Shown here one piece after another: positions 1 to 7,909 of a stretch of 21,869 nucleotides of DNA. The stretch covers positions 1 to 21,869 of the forward strand of contig JBIKZA010000041.1 of the NCBI GenBank assembly GCA_044354975.1, written 5' to 3'. Both the position numbers and the translations under genes were made by a program. The notes under the pieces are model-generated. The model did no database searches, was not told where the DNA came from, and saw only the letters and a list, made by a program, of their open reading frames with translations. How positions within the stretch are numbered: the first letter of the stretch is position 1; every line of letters begins with the position of its first letter. This DNA is from CAIZGX01 sp044354975. GTDB taxonomy: Bacteria; Bacteroidota; Bacteroidia; Flavobacteriales_D; Sanyastnellaceae.

Positions 1-1176
1 CAAGCATTAAAGAATGTTGATATTCTTCACAAAAAAGGACTTTTCGAAGAATGTAAAAAAGAGCTGAAGCGCGCGAAGAAATTGGCCACAGCTTATGAGT
101 TTTTTTACTACTTGTTTGAAATAATTTCGTGGCAAAAGAACCTTCTTGAGGAGGATTATGAAAACGGTGAATTCGTTCAGTCTATCGATGAAATTGCTGA
201 GGAAGAATCCCAAATATTACTACAACTGCAGAACCTTGCTCAATATCAAGTCATATATGGAAAGGTGAATGCAATCTTTCGTTCAGGAGGATTCACTCCT
301 TCCAAGGTTCACGAAGAGATGCTTAATGAAATTTTAGGTTCGAAGCTCCTGGAAGACCCCACTTTGGCAATGTCCATCCGCTCGAAAAGTATTAGACTGT
401 ATTCATTAGGTTTTTGTGCAATAGCAGAAAGCAACATAGAAAAAGCTGCGGAATATTTTACAGAGGTCATTGCAGTTTTTGAAGAAAATGAATGGCTTTG
501 CGAAGACAAGGCAAAGCGATATTTAAGATCACTTGGACAATTGTTGACGTGTCGCGTGCTACTTAATGATAGGGCAGGAGCAATGGACATATACAAGAAG
601 CTAGAGTCATTGGAAGACAAAGAACAGTTTCAGGACCCAGATTTAATCGCTTTTCGTGTCCGCATTTTGAAGCAGATTCAAGTGGAGATGGCGCTTATGT
701 TCGATCAAAAGATTCAATCAGATGAATTGTTTGCTTCCATTCAACAAACGAAAAACGTTTTGAGCAAAGAGTTTGAAATGATGATACATTACAGATTGGC
801 TCTTTATGAATTCTCTTGTGGATTTCATCAGCGTGCTCTGAAGCATGTGAATGAGATCATAAACAATTCAGATAAAGAACTACGTCAGGATATATACGGA
901 CACGTCCGTGTCCTCAACATTCTTATTCACTTGTGCCTGGGAAATACAGATTTGGTTGAATACGCATTGAAAAGCACCATTCGTTTTTACACTCAGCGTG
1001 AACGAAATCACGATGCTGATATTCAATTTTTGAAAACACTTCGAGCTTACAACAAACTCTCTCCGTTCGAAAAATCCACATTCTTCCAAGAAGGAAGAAT
1101 TATGTCTGAATTCCCATCCGTTAAAAACATGGAAGACCGCTTCCTAGAATTGGTCATTAAAAAAGGGATGATTTAA
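1..1176 (+). CDS. Uncharacterised helical (TPR-like) protein, 3' part only
   Basis: The reading frame is open from the first base, so the start codon lies outside the window; 391 C-terminal residues are visible. They are almost entirely predicted alpha-helix, rich in Leu, Glu, Lys and Phe. Paired-helix segments recur (for example KGLFEECKKELKRAKKLA near the visible N-terminus and a helix pair around IEKAAEYFTEVIAVFEEN), as in TPR/SEL1-like scaffolds. There is no signal peptide, membrane segment or catalytic motif in the visible part. I do not recognise a named family. It resembles the large uncharacterised helical proteins often annotated as hypothetical in Bacteroidota. A TTG at 82 could be read as a start, but the frame continues upstream in the same helical style, so it is not one. 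The TAA stop lies inside the stem of the terminator that follows. The coding call is firm and the function unknown. Confidence 0.85.
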   Translation, partial: QALKNVDILHKKGLFEECKKELKRAKKLATAYEFFYYLFEIISWQKNLLEEDYENGEFVQSIDEIAEEESQILLQLQNLAQYQVIYGKVNAIFRSGGFTPSKVHEEMLNEILGSKLLEDPTLAMSIRSKSIRLYSLGFCAIAESNIEKAAEYFTEVIAVFEENEWLCEDKAKRYLRSLGQLLTCRVLLNDRAGAMDIYKKLESLEDKEQFQDPDLIAFRVRILKQIQVEMALMFDQKIQSDELFASIQQTKNVLSKEFEMMIHYRLALYEFSCGFHQRALKHVNEIINNSDKELRQDIYGHVRVLNILIHLCLGNTDLVEYALKSTIRFYTQRERNHDADIQFLKTLRAYNKLSPFEKSTFFQEGRIMSEFPSVKNMEDRFLELVIKKGMI

Positions 1177-1190
1177 TCATCCCCTTTTTT
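1159..1190. terminator. Bidirectional rho-independent terminator
   Basis: An A6-GGG-ATGATT arm is followed almost at once by AATCAT-CCCC-T6, giving a long stem with one bulged C. The T6 tract serves the plus-strand gene and the mirror A6 tract gives a T6 tract on the minus strand. It sits between two convergent genes, and the TAA of the upstream gene (1174-1176) lies in the hairpin centre. The paired arms are read directly; the terminator function is inferred. Confidence 0.85.
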
Positions 1191-1210
1191 AATCTCTTAT
1201 ATTTCTTCCC

Positions 1211-1248
1211 CTCTCTTACCTTCTCTTACCTTTTCTTACCTTCTTATT
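1211..1248. repeat. 10-bp tandem repeat (3 copies plus a partial) in a 3' UTR
   Basis: Three consecutive 10-base units ending in TCTTACC (1211-1220, 1221-1230, 1231-1240) are followed by a degenerate partial unit that runs into the stop codon (1244-1246) of the minus-strand gene. On the transcribed strand it reads as purine-rich GGTAAGA units. The period is close to one DNA helical turn. It may be a replication-slippage tract; no function can be assigned. Confidence 0.7.
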
Positions 1249-3112
1249 TAGCCATTTCCTTCTGAAGAAACTCCTTGAACTTCAATTCTTCTTCATACGC
1301 CATCTCCTCATCGACTAAGATTCTTCCACTGTGCTCATCTGTGATGATACGCTTGCGCAACCGAACGTCCATTTGCACTTGAGCTGGAATTTGAATGAAT
1401 GAACCCGCTGAAGCATCACGCTCAATTGGAACTACTGCCAATCCATTTTGAGTAGACTTGCGCATACGTACATAACGCTCCAACAAATGAAGGTCAATGT
1501 GCTTCTTTGCTTCATCACTGCGTTTTGAAAGGATATCTTCTTCTTTTTGAGTTTCACTCATAAGAATAGTTAACTCTGTTTCTTTCAAATTTAAATCGTT
1601 GGTACGCTCAGCTAATTTCGAAGATGCATTATCGATTTCTGCTTGCTTCGTTAATTTCAATGTATCAGCTGTGCGAATATGTTTCGACTGCAATTCAATT
1701 TCCAACTCTTGAAATTCAATTTCTTTGTTTAAAGAATCAAATTCACGGTTATTTTTAACTTTATTCAACTGCTCCTTATACTTTACAATCAAGGCTTCAG
1801 CTTCTTTAATAGCCGACTTACTAGAAACAATATTTTCTTCAGCCCCTTTGAATTCACCTTTCAAACGCTCCATGCGCGCCTCTAATCCAGAAACATCGTC
1901 TCTTAAATCTTCAACTTCGTATGGTAATTCTCCGCGAGTAGCGCGAATCTTATCAATGCGAGAGTCTATTAACTGAAGAGCAAATAAGTGTCTCAATTTA
2001 GATTCAACAGAAATACCCTTTTTAGCATCTTCGTTGTTGGACTTGTTCATTTGATTAATTGAAATCATAGTTTCTGTATCGTTAATTTGGTTTTTCTCGT
2101 TTTTTTCTGGTTTTGCAATAGGAACAAAAATGGCTTGTTTCGGATCCATTTCTGATGCAACGTGAATAGGATTGGCCACTCGTTTTTCAACTTGAGTAGG
2201 GGCAATACCTATTTTGAATGTTCTTGGCTTTCCATCAATTGGACCTTCAGCAATTACTTCTTTGCGAATCTTTGCATCACGCTTAGCCTTAGCAAGGGCA
2301 GCCGCTTCAGAAAGGACTACTTCTTCTTCCGGAGCTTTAACAACAGTTGTTTTTACAGCGCCTTTGACAACTGATTTTTCTACTTTCGCTGCTTTACCTT
2401 TCTTTTCTGGCTTTGCGGGCAACTTTCCCGCTTTGTTTTTTTCAACCACTACAGGTGCTGATTTCTTCGATGAAGCTGGCTTCGGAGCAGGAGCAGCCTT
2501 TTTAACAGGAGCTACAGTCTTTTTCGGTTCAACTTTCTTAGTTGGCGCTGCCTTCTTCGCAACCACTGTGGGTTTCGAAGCTGGAGTTTGTTTCTTCGCA
2601 GGAACAACAGCTTTTTTTGTTTCAACTTTTTTAGCAGGAGCAGCCTTCTTAACTACTGGTTTTACCGCCTTCTTCACTTCTTGCACTTTCTTCTTTATCA
2701 CTACTTTCACAACTTTTTTTGAACTTTTCACTTCCTTCTTCACTGCTTTTGAAACAGGCTTTACAACCTTCTTTGCAACTGGTTTAACAACCTTCTTTGC
2801 AACTGGTTTAACAACCTTCTTTGCAACTGGTTTAACAACCTTCTTTGCAACTGGTTTAACAACCTTCTTTGCAACTGGCTTGATAACTTTCTTTGCGACA
2901 GGTTTAATAACCTTCTTCGCAACGGGTTTAACTACTTTCTTGGCGACAGGCTTTGCAGCTTTCTTCGCAACTGGTTTAACAGCTTTCTTCGCAACAGGTT
3001 TCTTTACCGCTTTCTCCTTTCCCTTCGACACAATCGTTTTAGCCGCTTTTTTAGCAGCAGCCTTTGGCTTAGCAGGTGCTTTCGCTGTTGGTTTTATTAC
3101 TTTTTTTGCCAT
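1244..3112 (-). CDS. Histone-H1-like tail fused to a zf-RING_7-type coiled coil lacking the zinc cysteines
   Basis: 622 residues in three parts. Residues 1-260 are Lys/Ala/Val/Pro-rich like a histone H1 tail, with an 8-residue period (PVAKKVVK type) from residue 39 to 120. Residues 261-350 are a linker. Residues 365-622 match the small Bacteroidota protein usually annotated as a C4-type zinc-ribbon protein (zf-RING_7): a LFALQLIDSRIDKIR-like start, a GELP turn at 394-397, a long antiparallel coiled coil to about 540, then the terminal ribbon. The family ribbon normally carries CGGC and CEHC; here the positions read SAGS (568-571) and DEHS (592-595). There is no cysteine in the entire protein. 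The family is normally about 250 residues, and Met349 or Met355 would give that length, so an internal start is possible, although the frame is continuous. It lies 4 bp downstream of nif3, a pairing common in Bacteroidota. The basic tail suggests nucleic-acid binding; the function is not established. Confidence 0.88.
   Translation of the reverse strand: MAKKVIKPTAKAPAKPKAAAKKAAKTIVSKGKEKAVKKPVAKKAVKPVAKKAAKPVAKKVVKPVAKKVIKPVAKKVIKPVAKKVVKPVAKKVVKPVAKKVVKPVAKKVVKPVAKKVVKPVSKAVKKEVKSSKKVVKVVIKKKVQEVKKAVKPVVKKAAPAKKVETKKAVVPAKKQTPASKPTVVAKKAAPTKKVEPKKTVAPVKKAAPAPKPASSKKSAPVVVEKNKAGKLPAKPEKKGKAAKVEKSVVKGAVKTTVVKAPEEEVVLSEAAALAKAKRDAKIRKEVIAEGPIDGKPRTFKIGIAPTQVEKRVANPIHVASEMDPKQAIFVPIAKPEKNEKNQINDTETMISINQMNKSNNEDAKKGISVESKLRHLFALQLIDSRIDKIRATRGELPYEVEDLRDDVSGLEARMERLKGEFKGAEENIVSSKSAIKEAEALIVKYKEQLNKVKNNREFDSLNKEIEFQELEIELQSKHIRTADTLKLTKQAEIDNASSKLAERTNDLNLKETELTILMSETQKEEDILSKRSDEAKKHIDLHLLERYVRMRKSTQNGLAVVPIERDASAGSFIQIPAQVQMDVRLRKRIITDEHSGRILVDEEMAYEEELKFKEFLQKEMAK
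2753..2998 (-). repeat. 24-bp coding tandem repeat encoding PVAKK-type octapeptides
   Basis: Eleven proline-led octapeptides in register (prolines at residues 39, 47, 55 and so on to 119) are encoded by 24-base units. Between about 2764 and 2880 the copies are identical at DNA level, whereas those nearer the 5' end of the gene have drifted. This gradient fits recent expansion by slippage or unequal recombination. It is an in-frame protein repeat, not a CRISPR: there are no spacers. Confidence 0.9.
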
Positions 3113-3116
3113 AATG

Positions 3117-4211
3117 TCAGTAATAGAGAACGGGGTTCGTTATTACACCCGTTTTGTGGACCGCGAATGTACGAAATTTTTCACTGATTTTAGCATGAAT
3201 CAACTCAATTGTAAACTGCTCACTTTCAAAATGTCCAATATCAATAAAAGACAACCGATTTTCAGCGTCGAAAAACTCGTGATATTTAACATCGGCTGTA
3301 ATGAAAACATCTGCCCCTTGCGCTTTTGCCGCACCTAGCAGGAACTGTCCACTTCCACCACAAACCGCTATTTTTTGAATCTTGGATTTGTGTGTTGATG
3401 TATACTTAATACACTGATTATTAAATTCTTTTTTTAATATACTTAAACAATCAATTAAGCTAATTGGAGTATCTAATTCTCCAATAGCGCCGCTTCCATA
3501 TTGATTCAAATTATTTTGAAGCGATTGCCAATTGTGAGCAACTTCTTCATAGGGATGTGATTCGAAAAGTGCACGTTGAACTTCAGCTTTTTTCCAACTG
3601 GGTAAAATAACTTCAAACCGAATTTCTTCCAATTCGCTTCTTTCACCTTGTTTCCCTTCGAAAGGTTGAGAGCGTTCCTCCGGTTTGAAACTTCCATTTC
3701 CAACCAAACTAAATCCACATTCGCTGTAATTTCCAACATTTCCCGCGCCAGCTTCGAACAACGCTGCTCTAACCTTTTCAAAATGATCAATAGGGACGAA
3801 AACAGTTAAATAAAGTAAGTGCCCATTCAACGGGACCAAAGGTTTTACATTTTTCAACCCGAGACGCTTCGCAATTTCACCATTCACACCTTCTAAGGTA
3901 TTGTCGAGATTGGTATGAATAGCATACAGGGCAATGTTATTTTGAATGGCCTTTATAATCGTTCGTTGAACATAGTCTGAACCGGTAAAGCGTTTCAATC
4001 CTTTGAAAACAATCGGATGATGAGAAACAATGAGGTTACAATTCTTCGCAATGGCTTCCTCGACAATATCTTCCGTGCAATCGAGACTCACCAATACATT
4101 CGTGATTTCGTTTTGCTTATTTCCAACCAACAATCCTGAATTGTCGTAAGACTCTTGCAAAATAGGCGGAGCCCATTGTTCTAAATGGGAAATGACTTCT
4201 TCAATACGCAT
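3117..4211 (-). CDS. Nif3-like dinuclear metal-centre protein (YqfO/YbgI family)
   Basis: 364 residues from the ATG at 4211, chosen because it gives the family-typical start MRIEEVISHLEQWAPP; the frame is open upstream but that DNA is the start of divergent lpxK. Visible family motifs are SYDNSGLLVG (21-30), SHHPIVFKGLKRFTG with the HH metal ligands (64-65), AIHTNLDN (98-104, Asp103), a middle inserted domain at about 130-235 as in the long YqfO form, VCGGSGQFLL (283-292), GADVFITADVKYHE (299-312) and the terminal DIGHFESE with His327 and Glu331 as ligands. The family forms toroidal hexamers with two metals per subunit. Its role is debated (it is annotated as GTP cyclohydrolase 1 type 2 without firm proof). 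It is cotranscribed with the coiled-coil gene 4 bp downstream and divergent from lpxK with a 31-bp gap. Confidence 0.95.
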   Translation of the reverse strand: MRIEEVISHLEQWAPPILQESYDNSGLLVGNKQNEITNVLVSLDCTEDIVEEAIAKNCNLIVSHHPIVFKGLKRFTGSDYVQRTIIKAIQNNIALYAIHTNLDNTLEGVNGEIAKRLGLKNVKPLVPLNGHLLYLTVFVPIDHFEKVRAALFEAGAGNVGNYSECGFSLVGNGSFKPEERSQPFEGKQGERSELEEIRFEVILPSWKKAEVQRALFESHPYEEVAHNWQSLQNNLNQYGSGAIGELDTPISLIDCLSILKKEFNNQCIKYTSTHKSKIQKIAVCGGSGQFLLGAAKAQGADVFITADVKYHEFFDAENRLSFIDIGHFESEQFTIELIHAKISEKFRTFAVHKTGVITNPVLYY

Positions 4212-4219
4212 TTTTAATC

Positions 4220-4237
4220 TAACTTGCAGCCAAGTTA
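4220..4237. promoter_or_regulatory. 18-bp palindrome in the nif3/lpxK divergent gap (possible paired -7 boxes or operator)
   Basis: TAACTTG and CAAGTTA form perfect 7-base arms around CAGC, inside a 31-bp intergenic space. Each arm read outward resembles the Bacteroidota -7 element TAnnTTTG with one T missing. For the nif3 direction a TTG (complement of 4259-4261) lies 21 bp upstream. It could be back-to-back promoters, an operator or both. The symmetry is seen directly; the function is inferred. Confidence 0.4.
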
Positions 4238-4242
4238 CACCG

Positions 4243-5268
4243 ATGCGTTTATTCAGAGCAACTCTTTGGCCTTTTTCTTTTCTATTGGGAAGCATTTTGC
4301 TCATCCGACATTTTTTATTTTCTGTTGGAATTTTTAAGTCGAAGAAAGCATCGGTTCCTTCATTTGCCGTTGGTAATTTGAAAGTTGGAGGAACAGGCAA
4401 AACGCCTTTCGCCATTTGGTTGATTGAAAAATTAGATCCGCTTCACACAGGATTTATTTCGCGCGGATACGGGAGACAGTCCAAAGGATTTCAAATGATT
4501 TCATCTACTTCCGAAGTGAATGAAATAGGCGACGAGCCAGCTGTGGTTCGAAATCACTTCAACGCATTGCTAGGCGCAGTCTCTGAAAATAGATTGAATG
4601 GGATTCACAAATTGAAACAAGTGTTCCCGCAGATTCAACAGGTCGTTCTCGACGATGCCTTTCAACATAGAAAATTGAACCCCGATTTTTCAATACTTCT
4701 AACGACCTTCAACGACCTTTACATTCATGATGAATTATTTCCAGTTGGCGGACTTCGAGATTTGAAGAAAAGAGCAACAGCCGCGAATGCGATTGTCGTT
4801 ACAAAATGTCCAGATTCTGTGTCGGAAGAAGAACAACAGAATATAAAAGAGCAGCTTCAATTATCCGCTCACCAAATTCTAGCATTTACAGGAATCGAAT
4901 ACGAAGAGCCGATGGCCGCTTTCGATGGAATGAAGCCCTGGAACAGAAACCTCCGTTCAGTATGTTTTGCTGGGCTTGCCAATCCAATTCCATTTTTTAT
5001 TGAAGGAAGAAATAGGAGCCTTGCAACCATTGAAATGGCCTTGAACGATCATCACGAATACACCCCACAAGATGTCGCTCGCATTCGGAAAGAATGGATT
5101 AACTTTGGACAGGAAAATACGGTTCTGCTAACCACTGAAAAAGATGTGGTGAAATGCAAGAACATCAAGGAGTTTGAAGACCTTCCTTTGTATTTTCTTC
5201 GAATGAAAATAAAATTGATAGCCGGTGAAACTGCATTGTTAAATGCGGTGAAAGAAGTAAAGAAATAA
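4243..5268 (+). CDS. lpxK: Tetraacyldisaccharide 4'-kinase LpxK
   Basis: 341 residues. It phosphorylates the 4' position of the lipid A disaccharide precursor at the inner membrane (Raetz pathway). The start at 4243 gives MRLFRATLWPFSFLLGSILL, the short N-terminal membrane-binding helix expected of LpxK; an upstream ATG at 4192 would overlap nif3. The Walker A P-loop GNLKVGGTGKT is at 44-54. ISRGYGR follows, then LDDAFQHRK (136-144) with the conserved Asp-Asp-x-Phe-Gln-His signature, and PVGGLRDL and TTEKDVVK further on. The length is normal for the Bacteroidota form. The stop codon abuts the gatB ATG with no spacer, so the two are translationally adjacent. The other lipid A gene in the window, the lpxH-type gene, lies at the end of the same plus-strand run. 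Confidence 0.96.
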   Translation: MRLFRATLWPFSFLLGSILLIRHFLFSVGIFKSKKASVPSFAVGNLKVGGTGKTPFAIWLIEKLDPLHTGFISRGYGRQSKGFQMISSTSEVNEIGDEPAVVRNHFNALLGAVSENRLNGIHKLKQVFPQIQQVVLDDAFQHRKLNPDFSILLTTFNDLYIHDELFPVGGLRDLKKRATAANAIVVTKCPDSVSEEEQQNIKEQLQLSAHQILAFTGIEYEEPMAAFDGMKPWNRNLRSVCFAGLANPIPFFIEGRNRSLATIEMALNDHHEYTPQDVARIRKEWINFGQENTVLLTTEKDVVKCKNIKEFEDLPLYFLRMKIKLIAGETALLNAVKEVKK

Positions 5269-6726
5269 ATGGAACAATCTGTATACGATCAATACGAATT
5301 AGTGGTAGGACTCGAAGTCCACATGCAATTGAAGACTGCATCTAAAGCTTATGCTTCCGATGCGAACTTGTTTGGTGCTTTACCAAATACCTTGGTTTCG
5401 CCAATTACACTTGGACATCCAGGCACTTTGCCGAAAGTAAATACGCAGTCGGTTGACTTCGCCATTAAGTTGGCGCTTGCTTCTGACATGCAAATCAACA
5501 CCCCTGTATTTTTCGCGCGGAAGAATTATTTCTACGCCGATTTACCAAAGGGATATCAAATTACACAAGACAAAACTCCTATCTGTACAGGTGGAGAAAT
5601 CATCATTCGTGAAGACGATGGCTCTGAGAAGCGCATAGGTATCACCCGTGCGCACTTGGAAGAAGATGCTGGAAAGAGTATGCACGACCAAGATCCATTC
5701 GATACATTAATCGATTTGAATCGCGCCGGTGTTCCTTTGATTGAAGTTGTTTCAGAACCAGATATGCGCACGTCGCGCGAAGCGTATTTGTATCTGACTG
5801 AAGTGAGAAAGCTTGTTCGCTACTTAGACATTTGCGATGGAAACATGGAAGAAGGCTCGCTTCGTTGCGATGCGAATATTTCTGTTCGAAAGAAAGGCGC
5901 ACCTGAATTCGGAACGCGTTGTGAAGTGAAGAACATGAACTCCATTCGTAACGTGCAACGCGCCATTGAGCACGAAATGACGCGCCAGATAGATATCATC
6001 GAAGCGGGAGGAGTCATCAATCAAGAAACCCGCAGCTTCAACGCGGCAGATGGAACCACGTCATTGCTCCGAAGCAAAGAAGATGCGCAAGACTATCGTT
6101 ACTTTCCTGAGCCCGATCTTCCTCCAGTAGTCATTACAGATGATCACATTCAGCGCATTCATGCGACCATGCCGCCTCTTCCAAAAGAGTTGCTGCATAA
6201 GTATTTGAAAGAGTTCAACCTTTCAGAATACGATGCGAATGTCTTGACAAGCGAAAAAGAAACTGCTCTTTATTACGAGCGCATCATATCGAAAACGAAG
6301 AATTACAAAGCGGCTTGCAACTGGTTAATGGGACCTGTAAAAGGATATTTGAAAGAACAAGCTCTAGAAATAGAGCAGAGTCCATTTACACCCGAACAAC
6401 TAGCAAGCATCATTAACCTTGTCGATTCAGGAAAGGTGTCAAGTTCTACCGCTGCTGAAAAAATTCTTCCGGCATTGGCTAATCATTCTTCCAAAATGGC
6501 GGAAGATATTGCCGCTGAATTGAACTTGATTCAAGATGCAGATGATGATAGTATCAAGCAGATCGCTCAAGAGATTCTGGCTGCTTGGCCAGATAAAGTG
6601 GCTGCTTACAAAGCAGGAAACAAAGGCATGTTAGGATTATTCATGGGAGAACTCATGAAAAAGAGTGGGGGAAAGGCCAACCCTAAAACAGCATCTGGAC
6701 TTATTCAACAATTATTAGATCAATGA
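5269..6726 (+). CDS. gatB: Asp-tRNA(Asn)/Glu-tRNA(Gln) amidotransferase subunit B
   Basis: 485 residues, full length. GatB is the kinase and tRNA-binding subunit of the GatCAB transamidase, which converts misacylated Glu-tRNA(Gln) or Asp-tRNA(Asn) to the correct amidated form. Diagnostic sequences are GLEVHMQLKT (14-23), the RKNYFYADLPKGYQ block (84-97), RAHLEEDAGK (127-136), NRAGVPLIEVVSEPD (151-165) and SLRCDANISVR (197-207). The C-terminal helical/YqeY-like tail ends GKANPKTASGLIQQLL. It starts immediately after the lpxK stop and overlaps the next gene by ATGA (6723-6726). No gatA or gatC is in the window; as in many Bacteroidota the subunits are scattered. Confidence 0.97.
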   Translation: MEQSVYDQYELVVGLEVHMQLKTASKAYASDANLFGALPNTLVSPITLGHPGTLPKVNTQSVDFAIKLALASDMQINTPVFFARKNYFYADLPKGYQITQDKTPICTGGEIIIREDDGSEKRIGITRAHLEEDAGKSMHDQDPFDTLIDLNRAGVPLIEVVSEPDMRTSREAYLYLTEVRKLVRYLDICDGNMEEGSLRCDANISVRKKGAPEFGTRCEVKNMNSIRNVQRAIEHEMTRQIDIIEAGGVINQETRSFNAADGTTSLLRSKEDAQDYRYFPEPDLPPVVITDDHIQRIHATMPPLPKELLHKYLKEFNLSEYDANVLTSEKETALYYERIISKTKNYKAACNWLMGPVKGYLKEQALEIEQSPFTPEQLASIINLVDSGKVSSSTAAEKILPALANHSSKMAEDIAAELNLIQDADDDSIKQIAQEILAAWPDKVAAYKAGNKGMLGLFMGELMKKSGGKANPKTASGLIQQLLDQ

Positions 6727-7865
6727 GAAATCTTATCATCTTAATTGCTGCTGCAATTTCTTTTGCTTCATGCGGAAATTCAAATTCCATCTCTGGAGTC
6801 ATTACGGGTGCAGAAGGAAAAACCATTTATTTGGAATCCCTTTCCGACAGCAGAGTTCTTCCTATCGATAGTACCGTTATAGGTTCCGATGGAAGTTTCA
6901 GTTTGAAATCGCATGATAATCTTCCATTAGACTTTTATCGCATTTATTTCAAAGAAGGAAATTTCCTTCAACTTATCACAGACAGTTCCGAGCATGTTGA
7001 AATTACAGGCGAATTCGCCAAATTGAGCATTGCGAAAGTCGAAGGTTCAATTCAAACTGTTGAATATATGGACTTGGTGAAGAAGTGGGAACCCATGATG
7101 GAAAAACTTGCGGAAGCACAAGCACAAATAGATCGCCCTTCAACCGATCCTGCTTTGGACAGTACTCAATGGATCGCCAAGTGGGAAGGGCAATCTGCTG
7201 CGGCACAGAAAGAAGCCAATGCATTTATCAAAGGTTGGTTGGAAAAACACTCAGCAAGTTTATTAGCGATTTCAATTGTACAGAATCTTGATCCTCGATT
7301 CGATTTCATCTGGTACCAGCGCGTTTTAACCGACACGAAAAACACTTGCGGAAAGCTTCCTGCATACAAGACATTGGAAAAATTAGTCGTACAAATTAAA
7401 AACGCAAGCAGTTCAAGTTCCTCATCCAATTCAAATATCGCAGTTGGAAAAATGGCGCCTGAAATCACGCTTCCAACTATATCCGGACAAACAAAAGCAT
7501 TAAGTAGTTTGCGTGGAAAGGTTGTTCTGCTTGACTTCTGGGCATCGTGGTGCGGACCATGCAGAAAGGAAAACCCAAATGTGGTTTCAGTTTACAACAG
7601 ATATGCTTCAAAAGGATTCGATGTGTTTTCAGTATCTCTCGATGAAAACAAGACGGCCTGGGAAGCTGCTATTAAAAAAGATGGATTGGTATGGAACAAT
7701 CATGTTTCAGATTTAGGCGGATGGAAATCAGCAGTAGTTCCAACGTATGAAATTGAGAGTATTCCATTTCCAGTTTTAATAGATAAGGAAGGAAAAATAG
7801 TCGCTATGGGCGAATCGCTTCGAGGCGCAGGATTGGAAAACGAATTGAAGAAATTAGGACTCTAA
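6723..7865 (+). CDS. TlpA-like thiol-disulfide oxidoreductase lipoprotein with DUF4369-type N-domain
   Basis: 380 residues. The N-terminus is a lipoprotein signal with lipobox FASC (Cys17). Residues 22-110 are the beta-rich DUF4369-like domain (ISGVITGAEGKTIYLESL). A helical segment follows (110-225), then a serine-rich linker (229-236), and the thioredoxin/AhpC-TSA domain from about 241. The active site is WCGPC (276-280), and the loop IPFP at 347-350 carries the cis-proline. The protein is expected to be membrane-anchored and to act as a periplasmic or surface thiol reductase, as in cytochrome maturation or disulfide repair; the partner is unknown. It overlaps gatB by four bases, which suggests translational coupling. 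The family call is firm and the substrate open. Confidence 0.93.
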   Translation: MRNLIILIAAAISFASCGNSNSISGVITGAEGKTIYLESLSDSRVLPIDSTVIGSDGSFSLKSHDNLPLDFYRIYFKEGNFLQLITDSSEHVEITGEFAKLSIAKVEGSIQTVEYMDLVKKWEPMMEKLAEAQAQIDRPSTDPALDSTQWIAKWEGQSAAAQKEANAFIKGWLEKHSASLLAISIVQNLDPRFDFIWYQRVLTDTKNTCGKLPAYKTLEKLVVQIKNASSSSSSSNSNIAVGKMAPEITLPTISGQTKALSSLRGKVVLLDFWASWCGPCRKENPNVVSVYNRYASKGFDVFSVSLDENKTAWEAAIKKDGLVWNNHVSDLGGWKSAVVPTYEIESIPFPVLIDKEGKIVAMGESLRGAGLENELKKLGL

Positions 7866-7909
7866 GAGTAACTTTAAAGATAATTAATCGTCGCAGTAAT
7901 AAAATCAAA

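Noticed and set aside
7..213. Minus-strand open frame opposite the first gene
   Set aside because: It is a shadow frame with no start context or family resemblance; the plus frame is continuous through it.
2753..2998. Possible CRISPR-like regular repeat
   Set aside because: The units are contiguous without spacers and encode in-frame octapeptides.
2214..3338. Long plus-strand open frame (374 codons, Phe/Thr/Ala-rich) opposite the coiled-coil gene
   Set aside because: It is the antisense of the Lys-rich repeats (AAG/AAA read as CTT/TTT). The composition is artefactual and the minus frame matches a known family.
4212..4415. N-terminal extension of the Nif3 protein by 68 residues
   Set aside because: This DNA encodes the start of lpxK on the other strand, and the extension matches nothing in the family; MRIEEV at 4211 is the family start.
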